DNA from: Arthrobacter sp. Soil736 | GTDB lineage: Bacteria > Actinomycetota > Actinomycetes > Actinomycetales > Micrococcaceae | Reading direction: 5' to 3' | DNA: 64,000 nucleotides | Assembly: GCF_001428005.1 (NCBI RefSeq) | Contig: NZ_LMSB01000001.1 | Coordinates: 359,167 to 423,166, forward strand | Part shown: in pieces, positions 54,080 through 63,168 of the stretch | Layout: each line of letters begins with the position of its first letter | Numbering within the stretch: the stretch's first letter is position 1 | Position numbers and translations under genes: made by a program | The notes under the pieces: generated by a model | The model's input: only the letters and a program-made list of their open reading frames with translations | What the model was told of the DNA's origin: nothing | Databases searched by the model: none

Positions 54080-55170
54080 TTCGGCTTCGCAAATTGGCGC
54101 GCGCCGCCTCCGTTCTGACCACCCCGTTGGCGCCGGAGGATGTTCTTGCGCTTTTTAACCCTGTGTTTTCCGCCCGCCAGCTGCGCGGCGTGGTTACCAA
54201 GGTTGTCCCGGAAACGGCGGATTCCGCCACGATTTTCTTCCACCCCGGCCGCGGCTGGAAGGCCCACAAGGCCGGCCAGTGGGCGCGGATCGGCGTGGAG
54301 CTCGACGGCGTGCGCCACTGGCGCTCGTATTCGCTCAGCGCGCCCGCCGGGCAGGATCCGGCCATCACCGTGAGCGACGTCGGCGCGGTTTCCGGCGTCT
54401 TGGTCCGGCAGACCAAGCCCGGGGACGTCCTGTTCCTGGCGCCGCCGCAGGGCGACTTCGTCCTGCCGGAACACCCCCGTCCGCTGCTGATGCTCACCGC
54501 GGGCAGCGGCATCACGCCGGTCATGTCCATGGTCCGCACCCTGGTGCCGCACCGCCCGGATGCCGACGTCGTGCTCATCCACTCGGCCCGCACGCCGCAG
54601 GACAGCATCTTCCACGAGGAACTGTCCGAGCTCGCGGACCAGTTCCCCAACTTCCGCGTCACCCATTGGTACACGGGCGAACGCGGCCGGCTGGACTTCG
54701 GGTCCACCACCCAGCTGGAGGAGCTGTGCCCGGACTGGCGCCAGCGCGCGGCCTACGCGTGCGGCCCCGAGGAGTTCCTTGACGACGCCGAGGCCTTGTG
54801 GTCCAGCGAAGCCGCCGCCCACGAGAAAGCAGCACCGGGTCCGTTCGCGGCCGACCCCATCAACCTGATCATCGAACGCTTCAACACCAGCCTGGTGGGC
54901 GGAGCCGGGCACGACGGCGGACTGGTCACCTTCGAGACCTCCGACCGCGAGGTCGAGGCGGACGGGAACACCCCGCTGCTCGACGTCGGCGAAGACGCGG
55001 GAGTCCTGATGCCCAGCGGCTGCCGCATGGGCATCTGCCACAGCTGCCTGCTCCCGCTGCGGGCCGGCCAGGTCCGTGACCTGCGCACCGGCGAAGTCCA
55101 CGGCGAACCGGGCCAACTAATCCAGACGTGTGTTTCGGCAGCCGCCGGGCCCGTTAACCTCGAGATCTGA
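54076..55170 (+). CDS. Flavin/2Fe-2S oxidoreductase feeding the desaturase
   Basis: A 364-residue electron-transfer protein. The FAD-binding domain (RSYSLSAPAGQDP) and NAD(P)-binding domain (PLLMLTAGSGITPVMSMVRTL) precede a C-terminal plant-type ferredoxin domain, with cluster ligands Cys316, Cys321, Cys324 and Cys352. The same layout occurs in the mycobacterial Rv3230c protein, which reduces the DesA3 desaturase. The start is ATG 54076; GTGs at 54064 and 54067 are in frame but inside a leader ORF. The desaturase gene follows 13 bases downstream. NADPH is the likely donor. Confidence 0.9.
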   Translation: MIRLRKLARAASVLTTPLAPEDVLALFNPVFSARQLRGVVTKVVPETADSATIFFHPGRGWKAHKAGQWARIGVELDGVRHWRSYSLSAPAGQDPAITVSDVGAVSGVLVRQTKPGDVLFLAPPQGDFVLPEHPRPLLMLTAGSGITPVMSMVRTLVPHRPDADVVLIHSARTPQDSIFHEELSELADQFPNFRVTHWYTGERGRLDFGSTTQLEELCPDWRQRAAYACGPEEFLDDAEALWSSEAAAHEKAAPGPFAADPINLIIERFNTSLVGGAGHDGGLVTFETSDREVEADGNTPLLDVGEDAGVLMPSGCRMGICHSCLLPLRAGQVRDLRTGEVHGEPGQLIQTCVSAAAGPVNLEI

Positions 55171-55183
55171 GGAGCAACACCGC

Positions 55184-56362
55184 ATGACTGCAATATCTGA
55201 CCGCACAGCCGCGAAATCAACGTCGATCAACGGGGAGGCGGCAAAACACCGCCCCGGTGCGCTGGCATCCTCCGGGAGCCCGCTGGTGCGTCCGCCCGCT
55301 GCTGCCCACCTTTCGGACGAACAGGTTGCCGAGATGGGCCGCGAACTGGACGCCATCCGCGACGACATCCTGGCCAAGCGCGGGGCGTCCGACGCCGCGT
55401 ACATCCGGCGCGTCATCAAGATCCAGCGCGGCCTCGAGATTTCCGGCCGCGCCGCGCTGCTGATGGGCCGCAACAAGGGTGCCTGGGTCGCGGGCACCAC
55501 GCTGCTGAGCCTCGCCAAGATCCTGGAAAACATGGAGATCGGGCACAACATCCTGCACGGCCAGTGGGACTGGATGCGGGACCCGGACATCCACTCCACC
55601 ACCTGGGAATGGGACTTCGTCACCCCGGCACGTTCGTGGCAGCACACCCACAATGACCTGCACCACCGCTGGACCAACGTGGTGGGCAGGGACAACGACG
55701 TCGGATACAACCTCCTGCGCATGGACGCCGATCAGCCGTGGAAGCCCCACAACCTGGGCAACCCGCTGTACAACGCCATCCTGGCCCCCATCTTCGAGTG
55801 GGGGATCGCCATCTACGACCTCGAGCTGGCGGACTACCAGGAGGGAAAGAAGTCCAAGGAGGCCATGAAGCGTGACCTCAAGGCCCTGGGCATCAAGGCC
55901 ATCAAGCAGTTCACCAAGGACTACGCCGCCACCCCGGCCGTTGCCATGCTGACCGGCTCGGGCAAGCAGGCGCTCTACGGGACGCTGACCGCCAACGCCG
56001 TCCGCAACGTCTGGGCCCATGCGGTGATTTTCTGCGGCCACTTCCCCGAAGGGGCGGACACGTTCACCGAGGAAATGGTGGAAGGCGAGACCCGCGGCGA
56101 CTGGTACGTCCGGCAGATGATCGGATCCGCCAACATCTCCGGCTCCAAGTTCATGCACCTCATGACCGGAAACCTGTCCCACCAGATCGAGCACCACCTC
56201 TTCCCCGACCTGCCGTCCAACCGGTACGCCGAGGTTGCCCCGAAGGTGCAGGAAATCTGCAAGCGCTACGGCCTGCCGTACACCACCGGGCCGCTGCTCA
56301 AGCAGGTCGGATCGTCCTGGGCCAAGGTCTTCAAGCTCGCGCTGCCGGGAAAGAAGTCCTAA
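55184..56362 (+). CDS. Acyl-lipid/acyl-CoA fatty acid desaturase (DesA3-like)
   Basis: A 392-residue membrane-bound desaturase from ATG 55184, behind GAGGAG. The three His boxes that bind the di-iron centre are HNILH (121-125), HNDLHH (156-161) and HQIEHH (333-338). Hydrophobic stretches before box 1 and between boxes 2 and 3 fit membrane spans. It is expected to introduce a delta-9-type double bond into stearoyl or palmitoyl chains with O2 and electrons from the upstream ferredoxin-type reductase. This helps keep membranes fluid in the cold. Regiospecificity is inferred from the DesA3 relatives. Confidence 0.9.
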   Translation: MTAISDRTAAKSTSINGEAAKHRPGALASSGSPLVRPPAAAHLSDEQVAEMGRELDAIRDDILAKRGASDAAYIRRVIKIQRGLEISGRAALLMGRNKGAWVAGTTLLSLAKILENMEIGHNILHGQWDWMRDPDIHSTTWEWDFVTPARSWQHTHNDLHHRWTNVVGRDNDVGYNLLRMDADQPWKPHNLGNPLYNAILAPIFEWGIAIYDLELADYQEGKKSKEAMKRDLKALGIKAIKQFTKDYAATPAVAMLTGSGKQALYGTLTANAVRNVWAHAVIFCGHFPEGADTFTEEMVEGETRGDWYVRQMIGSANISGSKFMHLMTGNLSHQIEHHLFPDLPSNRYAEVAPKVQEICKRYGLPYTTGPLLKQVGSSWAKVFKLALPGKKS

Positions 56363-56460
56363 CGAAGTACCGCAGCGGGCGTGTGCAGCGGGCCGGACGG
56401 TCCGCTGCACTGTTGCCTGCCCGGATCAACTGAGCGCCGGGCCGCGTTCTCTGGCAGAGT

Positions 56461-57429
56461 ATGTCCATGCTCACAGTTATTGGCGAGGGCCTCGTTGACG
56501 TGGTCCAGCGCAGCTCCGGAATCGAAGCCCACGTCGGCGGAAGCCCGCTCAATGTCGCGGTGGGCCTCGCGCGCCTCGGCCACCCCGTGCAGTTCATCGG
56601 CCGCTACGGCCGTGACGCCTACGGCGAGTCGGTGGCCGCCCACCTGAAGGCCAGTTCGGTCATGCTCCCGCAGGCACCGGACGGCCTGCCCACCAGCGTG
56701 GCCACCGCACTGGTGGACGACGACGGCGCCGCCACCTACACGTTCGACCTCGCCTGGGAGCTTCCCGGACTCGCGGAACGGCTGCCGTTCATGCTGCAGG
56801 GCACCACCCTGCTGCACACCGGCTCCATTGCCACGATGCTGGCGCCGGGCGCCGCGGACGTCCTGGCCGCCGTCGAACATTCCCACCCCTCGGCCACCAT
56901 CAGCTTTGACCCCAACTGCCGCCCCAGCATCATCACGGATGCGGACTATGCCCGGCGGCAGGTGGAGAAGTTCGTGACCCTTTCGGACATCGTCAAGGCC
57001 TCCGACGAGGACCTGGCCTGGCTGTACCCGGGCGTGGACGTGCTGGACTCGGCGCGGCGCTGGCTGTCGCTGGGCGGCGCGGAAGGCCCGGCCATGGTGG
57101 TGGTGACGCGCGGAGCATCAGGACCGTGGGGCATCACGGCCGCAGGGGAAGCCGAATTCGCCGTGCCCCGCGTGGACGTGGCGGACACCGTGGGCGCGGG
57201 TGACTCCTTCATGGCCGCGCTGCTGTCCGGCGTGGTGGACCGCGGCCTGGCCGGTGCCCAGAACCGGGCCGACCTCCGCGCCCTGCCGGCCAAAGACCTC
57301 GCCGCGCTCCTGGCACACGCCTCCCGCGCCGCCGCCGTCACGGTGTCCCGGCCCGGAGCCAATCCGCCCACGCGGGCCGAACTCAACCGCGTGGAAGCAG
57401 CAGCAGAGGAAGCAGAAGCCACCATCTGA
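56461..57429 (+). CDS. PfkB-family sugar kinase
   Basis: A 322-residue ribokinase-like kinase. It has the N-terminal GEGLVDVV and HVGGSPLNVAVGLARLG, and the C-terminal catalytic signature DTVGAGDSFMAALLSG with the base Asp of the GAGD motif. It resembles fructokinases or 2-keto-3-deoxygluconate kinases; the substrate cannot be assigned. Two in-frame ATGs (56461, 56467) compete with no clear ribosome site. It lies 98 bases after the desaturase and nine bases before the PEBP gene. Confidence 0.88.
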   Translation: MSMLTVIGEGLVDVVQRSSGIEAHVGGSPLNVAVGLARLGHPVQFIGRYGRDAYGESVAAHLKASSVMLPQAPDGLPTSVATALVDDDGAATYTFDLAWELPGLAERLPFMLQGTTLLHTGSIATMLAPGAADVLAAVEHSHPSATISFDPNCRPSIITDADYARRQVEKFVTLSDIVKASDEDLAWLYPGVDVLDSARRWLSLGGAEGPAMVVVTRGASGPWGITAAGEAEFAVPRVDVADTVGAGDSFMAALLSGVVDRGLAGAQNRADLRALPAKDLAALLAHASRAAAVTVSRPGANPPTRAELNRVEAAAEEAEATI

Positions 57430-57438
57430 AAGGCAGCC

Positions 57439-57963
57439 ATGACATCCGCCAGTCCCTTTCCCAACCTCCCGGACGTACCGTCGTTCGAACTCACCAGCAG
57501 GTCCTTCCAGGACGGTGAGACCCTGCATCCCGCACAGCGCAGCGGCAGGCTGCATGCCGGCGGGGCGGACGAATCCCCGCAGCTGAGCTGGAGCGGCGCG
57601 CCGGCGGGAACCGGAAGCTTCGCCGTCACGGTCTTTGATCCCGACGCCCCTGGCGCCGGCGGTTTCTGGCACTGGGCCGTGCTCAATATCCCGGTCGACG
57701 TCACGTCGCTGGCAGAGGGAGCCGGAGCCGAGGCCGGCGCGCAGCTCCCGCCCAGCGCCGTTCAGCTGAAGAACGACGCCGGCTTCCGGGGCTATCTGGG
57801 CGCCGCGCCGCCGCCCGGACACGGCCGGCACCGGTACGTCGTTACCGTCTATGCGCTGGACGTCGAAGAACTGAAGGCCGGGAAGAGGCCTGCGGGGCTG
57901 GAAGACCAGCTGGCCAAGCACCTGCTGGGCAAGGCAACGCTGACGGGAATCTACAGCCGCTGA
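57439..57963 (+). CDS. YbhB/YbcL-family (PEBP-like) protein
   Basis: A 174-residue phosphatidylethanolamine-binding-protein family member. Landmarks are the ligand-pocket motif VFDPDAPGAGGFWHWAVLNIP and GYLGAAPPPGHGRHRYVVTVYALD. No signal peptide is present, so it is cytoplasmic. Bacterial members have no firm biochemical role; some are linked to lysis control or sugar metabolism. It is nine bases from the PfkB kinase gene and probably cotranscribed with it. Confidence 0.9.
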   Translation: MTSASPFPNLPDVPSFELTSRSFQDGETLHPAQRSGRLHAGGADESPQLSWSGAPAGTGSFAVTVFDPDAPGAGGFWHWAVLNIPVDVTSLAEGAGAEAGAQLPPSAVQLKNDAGFRGYLGAAPPPGHGRHRYVVTVYALDVEELKAGKRPAGLEDQLAKHLLGKATLTGIYSR

Positions 57964-57968
57964 TTGAC

Positions 57969-58015
57969 GCTGATCGAGCTTGTCGAGATCGAGGTGGTTC
58001 CGGCAGGCTCAACCA
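57969..58015. repeat. Extragenic GATCGAG repeat, solitary degenerate copy
   Basis: GCTGATCGAGCTTGTCGAGA followed by TCGAGG and a partly complementary GGCAGGCTCAACC matches the cluster at 63508-63617. It lies between the PEBP gene and the LysR gene. Confidence 0.75.
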
Positions 58016-58103
58016 GCGCGCGGGTATCCGATAGGCGTAGGCTATCTATGCTTTCTCGCTGCGCGTCGGAAGCCCTGGGATCGGAAGCGGTGAAGAAGCT
58101 GGC

Positions 58104-59015
58104 ATGGACACGCGGAAGCTGAAGTATTTCCTTGCCGTGGTTGACCATGGCGGCTTCAACCGTGCCGCAGAACATCTGCTCATCGCCCAGCCCTCCCTGT
58201 CCCAGACCATCGCCGGCCTGGAGAACGAGCTCGGCGTGCCGCTCTTCCACCGCATTGGCCGCCGTGCGGTGCTCAGCGAAGCCGGCAAGGAACTCGTCGG
58301 ACCCGCGCGGCTCGTGATGCGCGATCTCGACGCGGCGCAGTCGGCGGTCCAGGCTCTACGGGGCGTCCGCAGCGGCCGGCTGGACATCATCACCATGCCG
58401 TCGCCGGGTATTGAGCCGTTGACCTCGATGATCGCCGGCTTCATCCGGGCCCACCCGTCGGTCCGTCTCAATGTCAGCGCCGCGTTCACCCCGGAAGAGG
58501 TGATCGAATCCGTCCGTAGCGGAAGCACCGAGATTGGCCTGGCCGGCTCCTCCAGTGCCATCAAGGTTCCCGGCGTCCAGGTGCTCGACCTCGAGCGCCA
58601 GCCGCTGATCCTCATCGTCAATCCCCACGCGGACACCTTCGGTCCAGGGGAGGCAATCCAGCGTGAGGACCTTGGCGGGCACCGGCTGATCGCCAGCCAG
58701 CGCGGCTCGCTGATGCGCTGGCTCGTGGATGACGCCCTGGCCCACGGCGTCAACACCGAAATCGTCGTCGAGGTGGCGCACCGGACGTCGATCCTGCCCC
58801 TGGTGCTCGCGGGTGTGGGCCACGCGGTGATGCCGTCGTCCTGGGCCCCGACTGCCCACAAGGCGGGGCTGCGCACGCTGCTGATTGAACCGGTATCGCA
58901 CCTGGAGGTGGCCATCCTGAGCCGGAAGGAAGACCTGACGCCGGCGGCGCGGGCGTTCCTGGCAGTCGCGGAGCTGCATGCCGTCCAGAAGGTCCAGGAC
59001 GCCGCGAACCAATAG
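58104..59015 (+). CDS. LysR-family transcriptional regulator
   Basis: A 303-residue LysR regulator. The N-terminal helix-turn-helix (MDTRKLKYFLAVVDHGGFNRAAEHLLIAQPSLSQTIAGLE) is complete, and the effector domain has ALRGVRSGRLDIITMPSPG and VLAGVGHAVMPSSWA. It precedes, on the same strand, genes for a tartrate/D-malate dehydrogenase, DctA and glycerate kinase. LysR regulators such as DmlR/TtuA control those pathways, so it is the likely activator. GC-rich inverted segments between it and 59133 may be its site, but no clear T-N11-A box stood out. Confidence 0.92.
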   Translation: MDTRKLKYFLAVVDHGGFNRAAEHLLIAQPSLSQTIAGLENELGVPLFHRIGRRAVLSEAGKELVGPARLVMRDLDAAQSAVQALRGVRSGRLDIITMPSPGIEPLTSMIAGFIRAHPSVRLNVSAAFTPEEVIESVRSGSTEIGLAGSSSAIKVPGVQVLDLERQPLILIVNPHADTFGPGEAIQREDLGGHRLIASQRGSLMRWLVDDALAHGVNTEIVVEVAHRTSILPLVLAGVGHAVMPSSWAPTAHKAGLRTLLIEPVSHLEVAILSRKEDLTPAARAFLAVAELHAVQKVQDAANQ

Positions 59016-59132
59016 GCTGAACCTATCTACCGTATCGAATCTTGGTCTTGGACGCCGTTCGAGGTCATGGCCTCTACTTGAAGAGGAAGGGCAGTGTGAC
59101 GCTGCTAACAGACTCAACGAGGAGGTAGGCAC

Positions 59133-60230
59133 ATGAGCGCCACCCAGAAATTCAGCATCGCTTCAATCCCCGCAGACGGGGTCGGCAAAGAGGTCGTTTC
59201 CGCAGGCCGCCGCGTCCTGGACGCCCTGGCCGAGAATTCCGGCGGCAAGTTCTCCTTCGAGTGGACCGAGTTCCCCTGGGGCTGCGGCTACTTCGAAAAG
59301 ACCGGCCAGATGATGGACCCCAACGGCCTAGAGACCCTCAAGGACTTCGACGCCATCTACTTCGGCGCCGTCGGCTGGGAAAACGTCCCGGACCACATCA
59401 GCCTCTGGGGCCTGCGCCTGAACATCACCCAGAACTTTGACCAGTGGGCCAACATCCGCCCGGTGAAGTTCCTCCCCGGCATCCAGTCGCCCCTCCGCAA
59501 GGCCGACAACACCGAGCTCGACTGGGTGGTTGTCCGCGAAAACAGCGAAGGCGAATACGCCGGCCTCGGCGGACGGAACCTCAGCGGCCGCGGCCCGGGC
59601 AACGAGGTCGCCCTGCAGACCGCACTGTTCACGGAAAAGGGCTGCGAACGCATCATGCGCTTCGCCTTCGACCTGGCCCGGACCCGCACGGTCAAGAAGG
59701 TCTCCTCCGTGACCAAGTCCAACGCCCAGCAGTACGGCATGGTCCTCTGGGACGAAACCTTCCAGCGGGTGGCCCTGGACTACCCGGACGTGGCGACCGA
59801 AAGCGTACTGGTCGACGCGATGAGCGCGAAGTTCATCCTCAAGCCGGAGGACCTCTCCGTCGTCGTGGCCTCGAACCTGAACGCCGACATCCTCTCGGAC
59901 CTTGGCTCGGCCCTGGCCGGAAGCCTGGGCCTGGCGGCCAGCGCGAACCTGAACCCGGAGCGCCGCTTCCCGTCCATGTTCGAACCGGTCCACGGCTCCG
60001 CCCCCGACATCGCGGGCCAGGGCATCAGCAACCCGATCGGTGCGATCGCCAGCGCCGCCCTGATGCTGGACCACTTCGGCCTGCACGAGGAAGCCCGCCG
60101 TGTCGAGGCCGCCATCGAGCAGACCACCGGCGCCGGCCACCTGACCCGCGACGTCGGCGGCGACTCCACCACGGACGACGTCACCGACGCCATCATCAAG
60201 GCCCTCACGCTGAGCCTGGCCGCCGTCTAA
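59133..60230 (+). CDS. Tartrate/D-malate dehydrogenase
   Basis: A 365-residue metal-dependent beta-decarboxylating dehydrogenase related to isopropylmalate dehydrogenase. Features of the TtuC/DmlA branch are IPADGVGKEVVSAGRRVL, DHISLWGLRLNITQNFDQWANIRPVK, VVRENSEGEYAGLGGR and MFEPVHGSAPDIAGQGISNPIGAIASA. It oxidises D-malate to pyruvate plus CO2 and tartrate to oxaloglycolate or D-glycerate plus CO2, with NAD. GGAGG is upstream of the ATG. Downstream DctA and glycerate kinase argue for tartrate use. The specific isomer cannot be told from sequence alone. Confidence 0.9.
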   Translation: MSATQKFSIASIPADGVGKEVVSAGRRVLDALAENSGGKFSFEWTEFPWGCGYFEKTGQMMDPNGLETLKDFDAIYFGAVGWENVPDHISLWGLRLNITQNFDQWANIRPVKFLPGIQSPLRKADNTELDWVVVRENSEGEYAGLGGRNLSGRGPGNEVALQTALFTEKGCERIMRFAFDLARTRTVKKVSSVTKSNAQQYGMVLWDETFQRVALDYPDVATESVLVDAMSAKFILKPEDLSVVVASNLNADILSDLGSALAGSLGLAASANLNPERRFPSMFEPVHGSAPDIAGQGISNPIGAIASAALMLDHFGLHEEARRVEAAIEQTTGAGHLTRDVGGDSTTDDVTDAIIKALTLSLAAV

Positions 60231-60310
60231 ACAGAACGCCCGCTTTCTGAAACGTCCGACGGCGGCTGGCCCGCCGCCGTCGGACGCTTCCGCGGAAGTC
60301 CCTCCCCAAC

Positions 60311-60340
60311 ACTCGCAAGCTCGCGTCGGGGCCCTCGGGA
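60311..60340. repeat. Dispersed extragenic repeat, copy 2
   Basis: A 30-bp element matches 17991-18020 at 24 of 30 positions. It lies in the 170-base gap between the tartrate dehydrogenase and dctA genes; no other feature is seen there. Confidence 0.6.
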
Positions 60341-60400
60341 CGCCGCTTACCGAACCCTTCAAGCTTCACTCCAGCGAAATTCCACAACGAGGTAGGAATC

Positions 60401-61876
60401 ATGGATCACATCACCACCGCCGGCACGGCAGCGCCGGCCCCCAAGACACGTTGGTACCGCCAGCTGTACTTCTGGGTACTGACCGCCATCCTCTTCGGCA
60501 TCCTCCTGGGCTGGCTCGCGCCGTCCGCGGGCATCGCCATGGAACCCATCGGCACCACCTTCGTCAACTCGATGAAGATGCTCATCGGCCCGATCGTGTT
60601 CCTGACCATCGTCGGCGGCATCGCCAGCGTCGCGGACCTGAAAAAGGTCGGCATGACCGGCCTGAAGGCGCTGACGTACTTCCAGGTCGGCACCATCTTC
60701 GCCATGATCTTCGGCCTGGTCGCCATCAACATCTTCCGGCTCGGCGAAGGCGTCAACGCCGATGCGAGCACCATCAAGACCTCCGAGTCCGCCGCGAAGC
60801 TCATCGACGCCGGCCAGCACCAGGAATGGTGGCAGTTCCTCACCCACATCATTCCCAACAGCATCGTCGGTCCCTTCGTTGAGGGCGACATCCTGCAGAT
60901 CATCTTCATCGCCGTGGTCTTCGGCATCGCCCTGAACGCGATGGGCAAGGTCGGCGCCCCAGTCCTGGACGGCGTGCAGCGCCTCACCGGGGTCATGTTC
61001 AAGATCCTGAGTTTCATCATGAAGGCCGCGCCCCTTGGTGCCTTTGGCGCGATGGCCTTCGCCGTCGGCAAGTACGGCGTCGCCTCCCTCACCAGCATGG
61101 GCGGGCTGATTGCCCTCTTCTACGTCACGTCGATCCTGTTCGTCGTCGTGGTCCTCGGCGCCGTCATGGCGTTCCTGAAGCTGAACATCTTCACGATGAT
61201 CCGGCACCTCAAAGAGGAATACATGCTCATCCTGGGCACCTCGACTGCCGAACCGGCCCTGCCGGGCCTGATGCGCAAGCTCGAGCACGCCGGCGTGAAG
61301 AAGGAAACCGTCGGACTCGTCGTCCCCACCGGCTACAGCTTCAACCTCGACGGCGCCGCCATCTACCTGTCCCTCGCCGCCCTGTACATCGCCCAGGCCA
61401 CCAACACGGACCTGACCATCGGCCAGCAGCTGGGCCTGCTCGCAGTCATGCTGCTCACCTCCAAGGGCGCGGCAGGCGTCGCCGGCGGCGGCTTCATCGC
61501 CCTGACGGCCACGCTGACCACCATCGGCACCATCCCGGCCGCCGGCATCATGCTCATCTTCGGCATCGACAAGTTCATGTCCGAGTGCCGGGCCCTGGTG
61601 AACTTCACGGGCAACGCCGTCGCCACGCTGTTCATCGCCTGGTGGGACCGGACCCTGGACGCGGACCGCGCCCGCCGCGTCTTCGCCGGCGAAACCGTTG
61701 AGCCGATGCCCAGTGAGGACCCGATCCACCTCGACGAAGTCACGGACATCGACGACGACCTGGCTGAGTACGGCCACCACGCCCCCAAGGAAATCCACGC
61801 AAAGAACGATGGCAACGCCGATGATGCCGGGAGGCACTCCCAGGGCCGCACTCCTGCCTACTCGGAAACCGTCTGA
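60401..61876 (+). CDS. dctA: C4-dicarboxylate:cation symporter
   Basis: A 491-residue DAACS-family transporter. It begins after an N-terminal cytoplasmic segment with WYRQLYFWVLTAILFGILLGW; conserved sequences are NSMKMLIGPIVFLTIVGGIASVADLKKVG, the serine/threonine-rich ILGTSTAEPALPGLM, and GYSFNLDGAAIYL with the TSKGAAGVAGGGFI hairpin. The C-terminus is extended by about 60 acidic/His residues. It takes up dicarboxylates such as malate, succinate and probably tartrate with protons or sodium. A ribosome site GAGG lies before ATG 60401. Confidence 0.92.
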   Translation: MDHITTAGTAAPAPKTRWYRQLYFWVLTAILFGILLGWLAPSAGIAMEPIGTTFVNSMKMLIGPIVFLTIVGGIASVADLKKVGMTGLKALTYFQVGTIFAMIFGLVAINIFRLGEGVNADASTIKTSESAAKLIDAGQHQEWWQFLTHIIPNSIVGPFVEGDILQIIFIAVVFGIALNAMGKVGAPVLDGVQRLTGVMFKILSFIMKAAPLGAFGAMAFAVGKYGVASLTSMGGLIALFYVTSILFVVVVLGAVMAFLKLNIFTMIRHLKEEYMLILGTSTAEPALPGLMRKLEHAGVKKETVGLVVPTGYSFNLDGAAIYLSLAALYIAQATNTDLTIGQQLGLLAVMLLTSKGAAGVAGGGFIALTATLTTIGTIPAAGIMLIFGIDKFMSECRALVNFTGNAVATLFIAWWDRTLDADRARRVFAGETVEPMPSEDPIHLDEVTDIDDDLAEYGHHAPKEIHAKNDGNADDAGRHSQGRTPAYSETV

Positions 61877-61877
61877 C

Positions 61878-63038
61878 ATGCACAACACAACCGCCCCGAA
61901 AACCGTACGGACCCTCATCGCACCCGACAAGTTCAAAGGCAGCCTCACCGCCGGCGAGGTAGCGGCCGCCCTGGCCGCGGGGCTCCGCTCCGCAACCGGT
62001 TCGACCGGCAGAGCCGGAGCGGTCCATTGCGAAGTGCTTCCCCTGGCGGACGGAGGTGACGGCAGCGTCGATGCCGCCGTCGCCTCCGGCTTCACCCGGC
62101 GAAGCTACACGGTCGCCGGCCCCACGGGCCAGCACGTCCAGGCCGACATCGCGTTCGACGGCGACACCGCCGTCGTCGAGGTCGCCAACACCTGCGGCCT
62201 CGGGCTCCTGCCGGAGGGAAAGCTGGAGCCGCTGAGCGCATCCAGCCGCGGCTTCGGCGAAGCCGTCCTGTTCGCCCTCAGCCTGAAGCCGGCCAGGATC
62301 GTCATGGCCCTGGGCGGCAGCGCCAGCACCGACGGCGGCATGGGAATGCTCACCGCCCTGGGCTACAGCTTCCGCGACGCCGACGGCCGGCAGCTCTACG
62401 GCAGCGGCAGGGCGCTGGGCCAGATCCACTCCATCCACCGGACCGACCTCCCCGAGCTGGCGGACACGGAACTTGTCGTTGCCAGCGACGTCCACAACCC
62501 GCTCCTCGGCGTCCAAGGGGCGCCGGCGGTCTTCGGACCGCAAAAGGGCGCCGGGCCGGAGGATATCGCGGCCCTCGACCAGGGTCTCGAGCACCTTGTT
62601 GCCAAGATGACGGAGGCAGGGTTCGCCGGCGCCGCGGTGTTGGCAGGGCACGACGGCGCCGGAAGCGCCGGCGGAATCGGCTACGCCTGCCTGCTCCTCG
62701 GCGCCGAGCAGGTCTCCGGCGCGGACTACTTCCTGGACCTGCTGGGCTTCAACGCCCGCAAGGACAGCTGCGACGTCGTCATCACCGGCGAAGGCAGTAT
62801 CGACGAACAGACGCTATCCGGCAAGCTGCCGGCCGCCGTCGCCCGCCGGTCGGGCACCCGCCCGATCATCGCCGTCGCCGGCCGCTCCCTGCTGCCCCCG
62901 GAGCGGTGGCCGGAAATGGCATTGACCCGGGTGTACACCCTGACCGAATACACCGACCAGGACTCGTCCAAGGATCCCGAACTTTCCGCCGCCCTGCTCC
63001 GGCGGATCGGAAAAGACATCGGAACAAGCCTCCTGTAG
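61878..63038 (+). CDS. glxK: Glycerate kinase
   Basis: A 386-residue glycerate kinase (GlxK/GckA type-I family) starting at ATG 61878, one base after the DctA stop. Signatures are IAPDKFKGSLTAGEVAAALAAG, PLADGGDGSVDAAVASG, ALGGSASTDGGMGMLTALG, VASDVHNPLLG and ITGEGSIDEQTLSGKLP. It phosphorylates D-glycerate, typically to 2-phosphoglycerate. It completes a tartrate pathway with the upstream dehydrogenase/decarboxylase. A strong terminator follows 30 bases after the stop. Confidence 0.92.
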   Translation: MHNTTAPKTVRTLIAPDKFKGSLTAGEVAAALAAGLRSATGSTGRAGAVHCEVLPLADGGDGSVDAAVASGFTRRSYTVAGPTGQHVQADIAFDGDTAVVEVANTCGLGLLPEGKLEPLSASSRGFGEAVLFALSLKPARIVMALGGSASTDGGMGMLTALGYSFRDADGRQLYGSGRALGQIHSIHRTDLPELADTELVVASDVHNPLLGVQGAPAVFGPQKGAGPEDIAALDQGLEHLVAKMTEAGFAGAAVLAGHDGAGSAGGIGYACLLLGAEQVSGADYFLDLLGFNARKDSCDVVITGEGSIDEQTLSGKLPAAVARRSGTRPIIAVAGRSLLPPERWPEMALTRVYTLTEYTDQDSSKDPELSAALLRRIGKDIGTSLL

Positions 63039-63068
63039 CGGAAAGCCACCTGCCACAGGAACCAGATT

Positions 63069-63100
63069 CGCCCGCCCGGGGGTAGCCCGGGCGGGCGTTT
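63069..63100 (+). terminator. Terminator after the glycerate kinase gene
   Basis: A perfect 12-bp GC-rich stem (CGCCCGCCCGGG with CCCGGGCGGGCG), five-base loop, followed directly by TTT. It is the clearest intrinsic terminator in the window. Confidence 0.9.
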
Positions 63101-63168
63101 CCTGTGGGGCGTTGTCCCGGTCCAATTTCGGTAGGACACTGGGAAAAACGATGTGAAAGGAGACCGTT

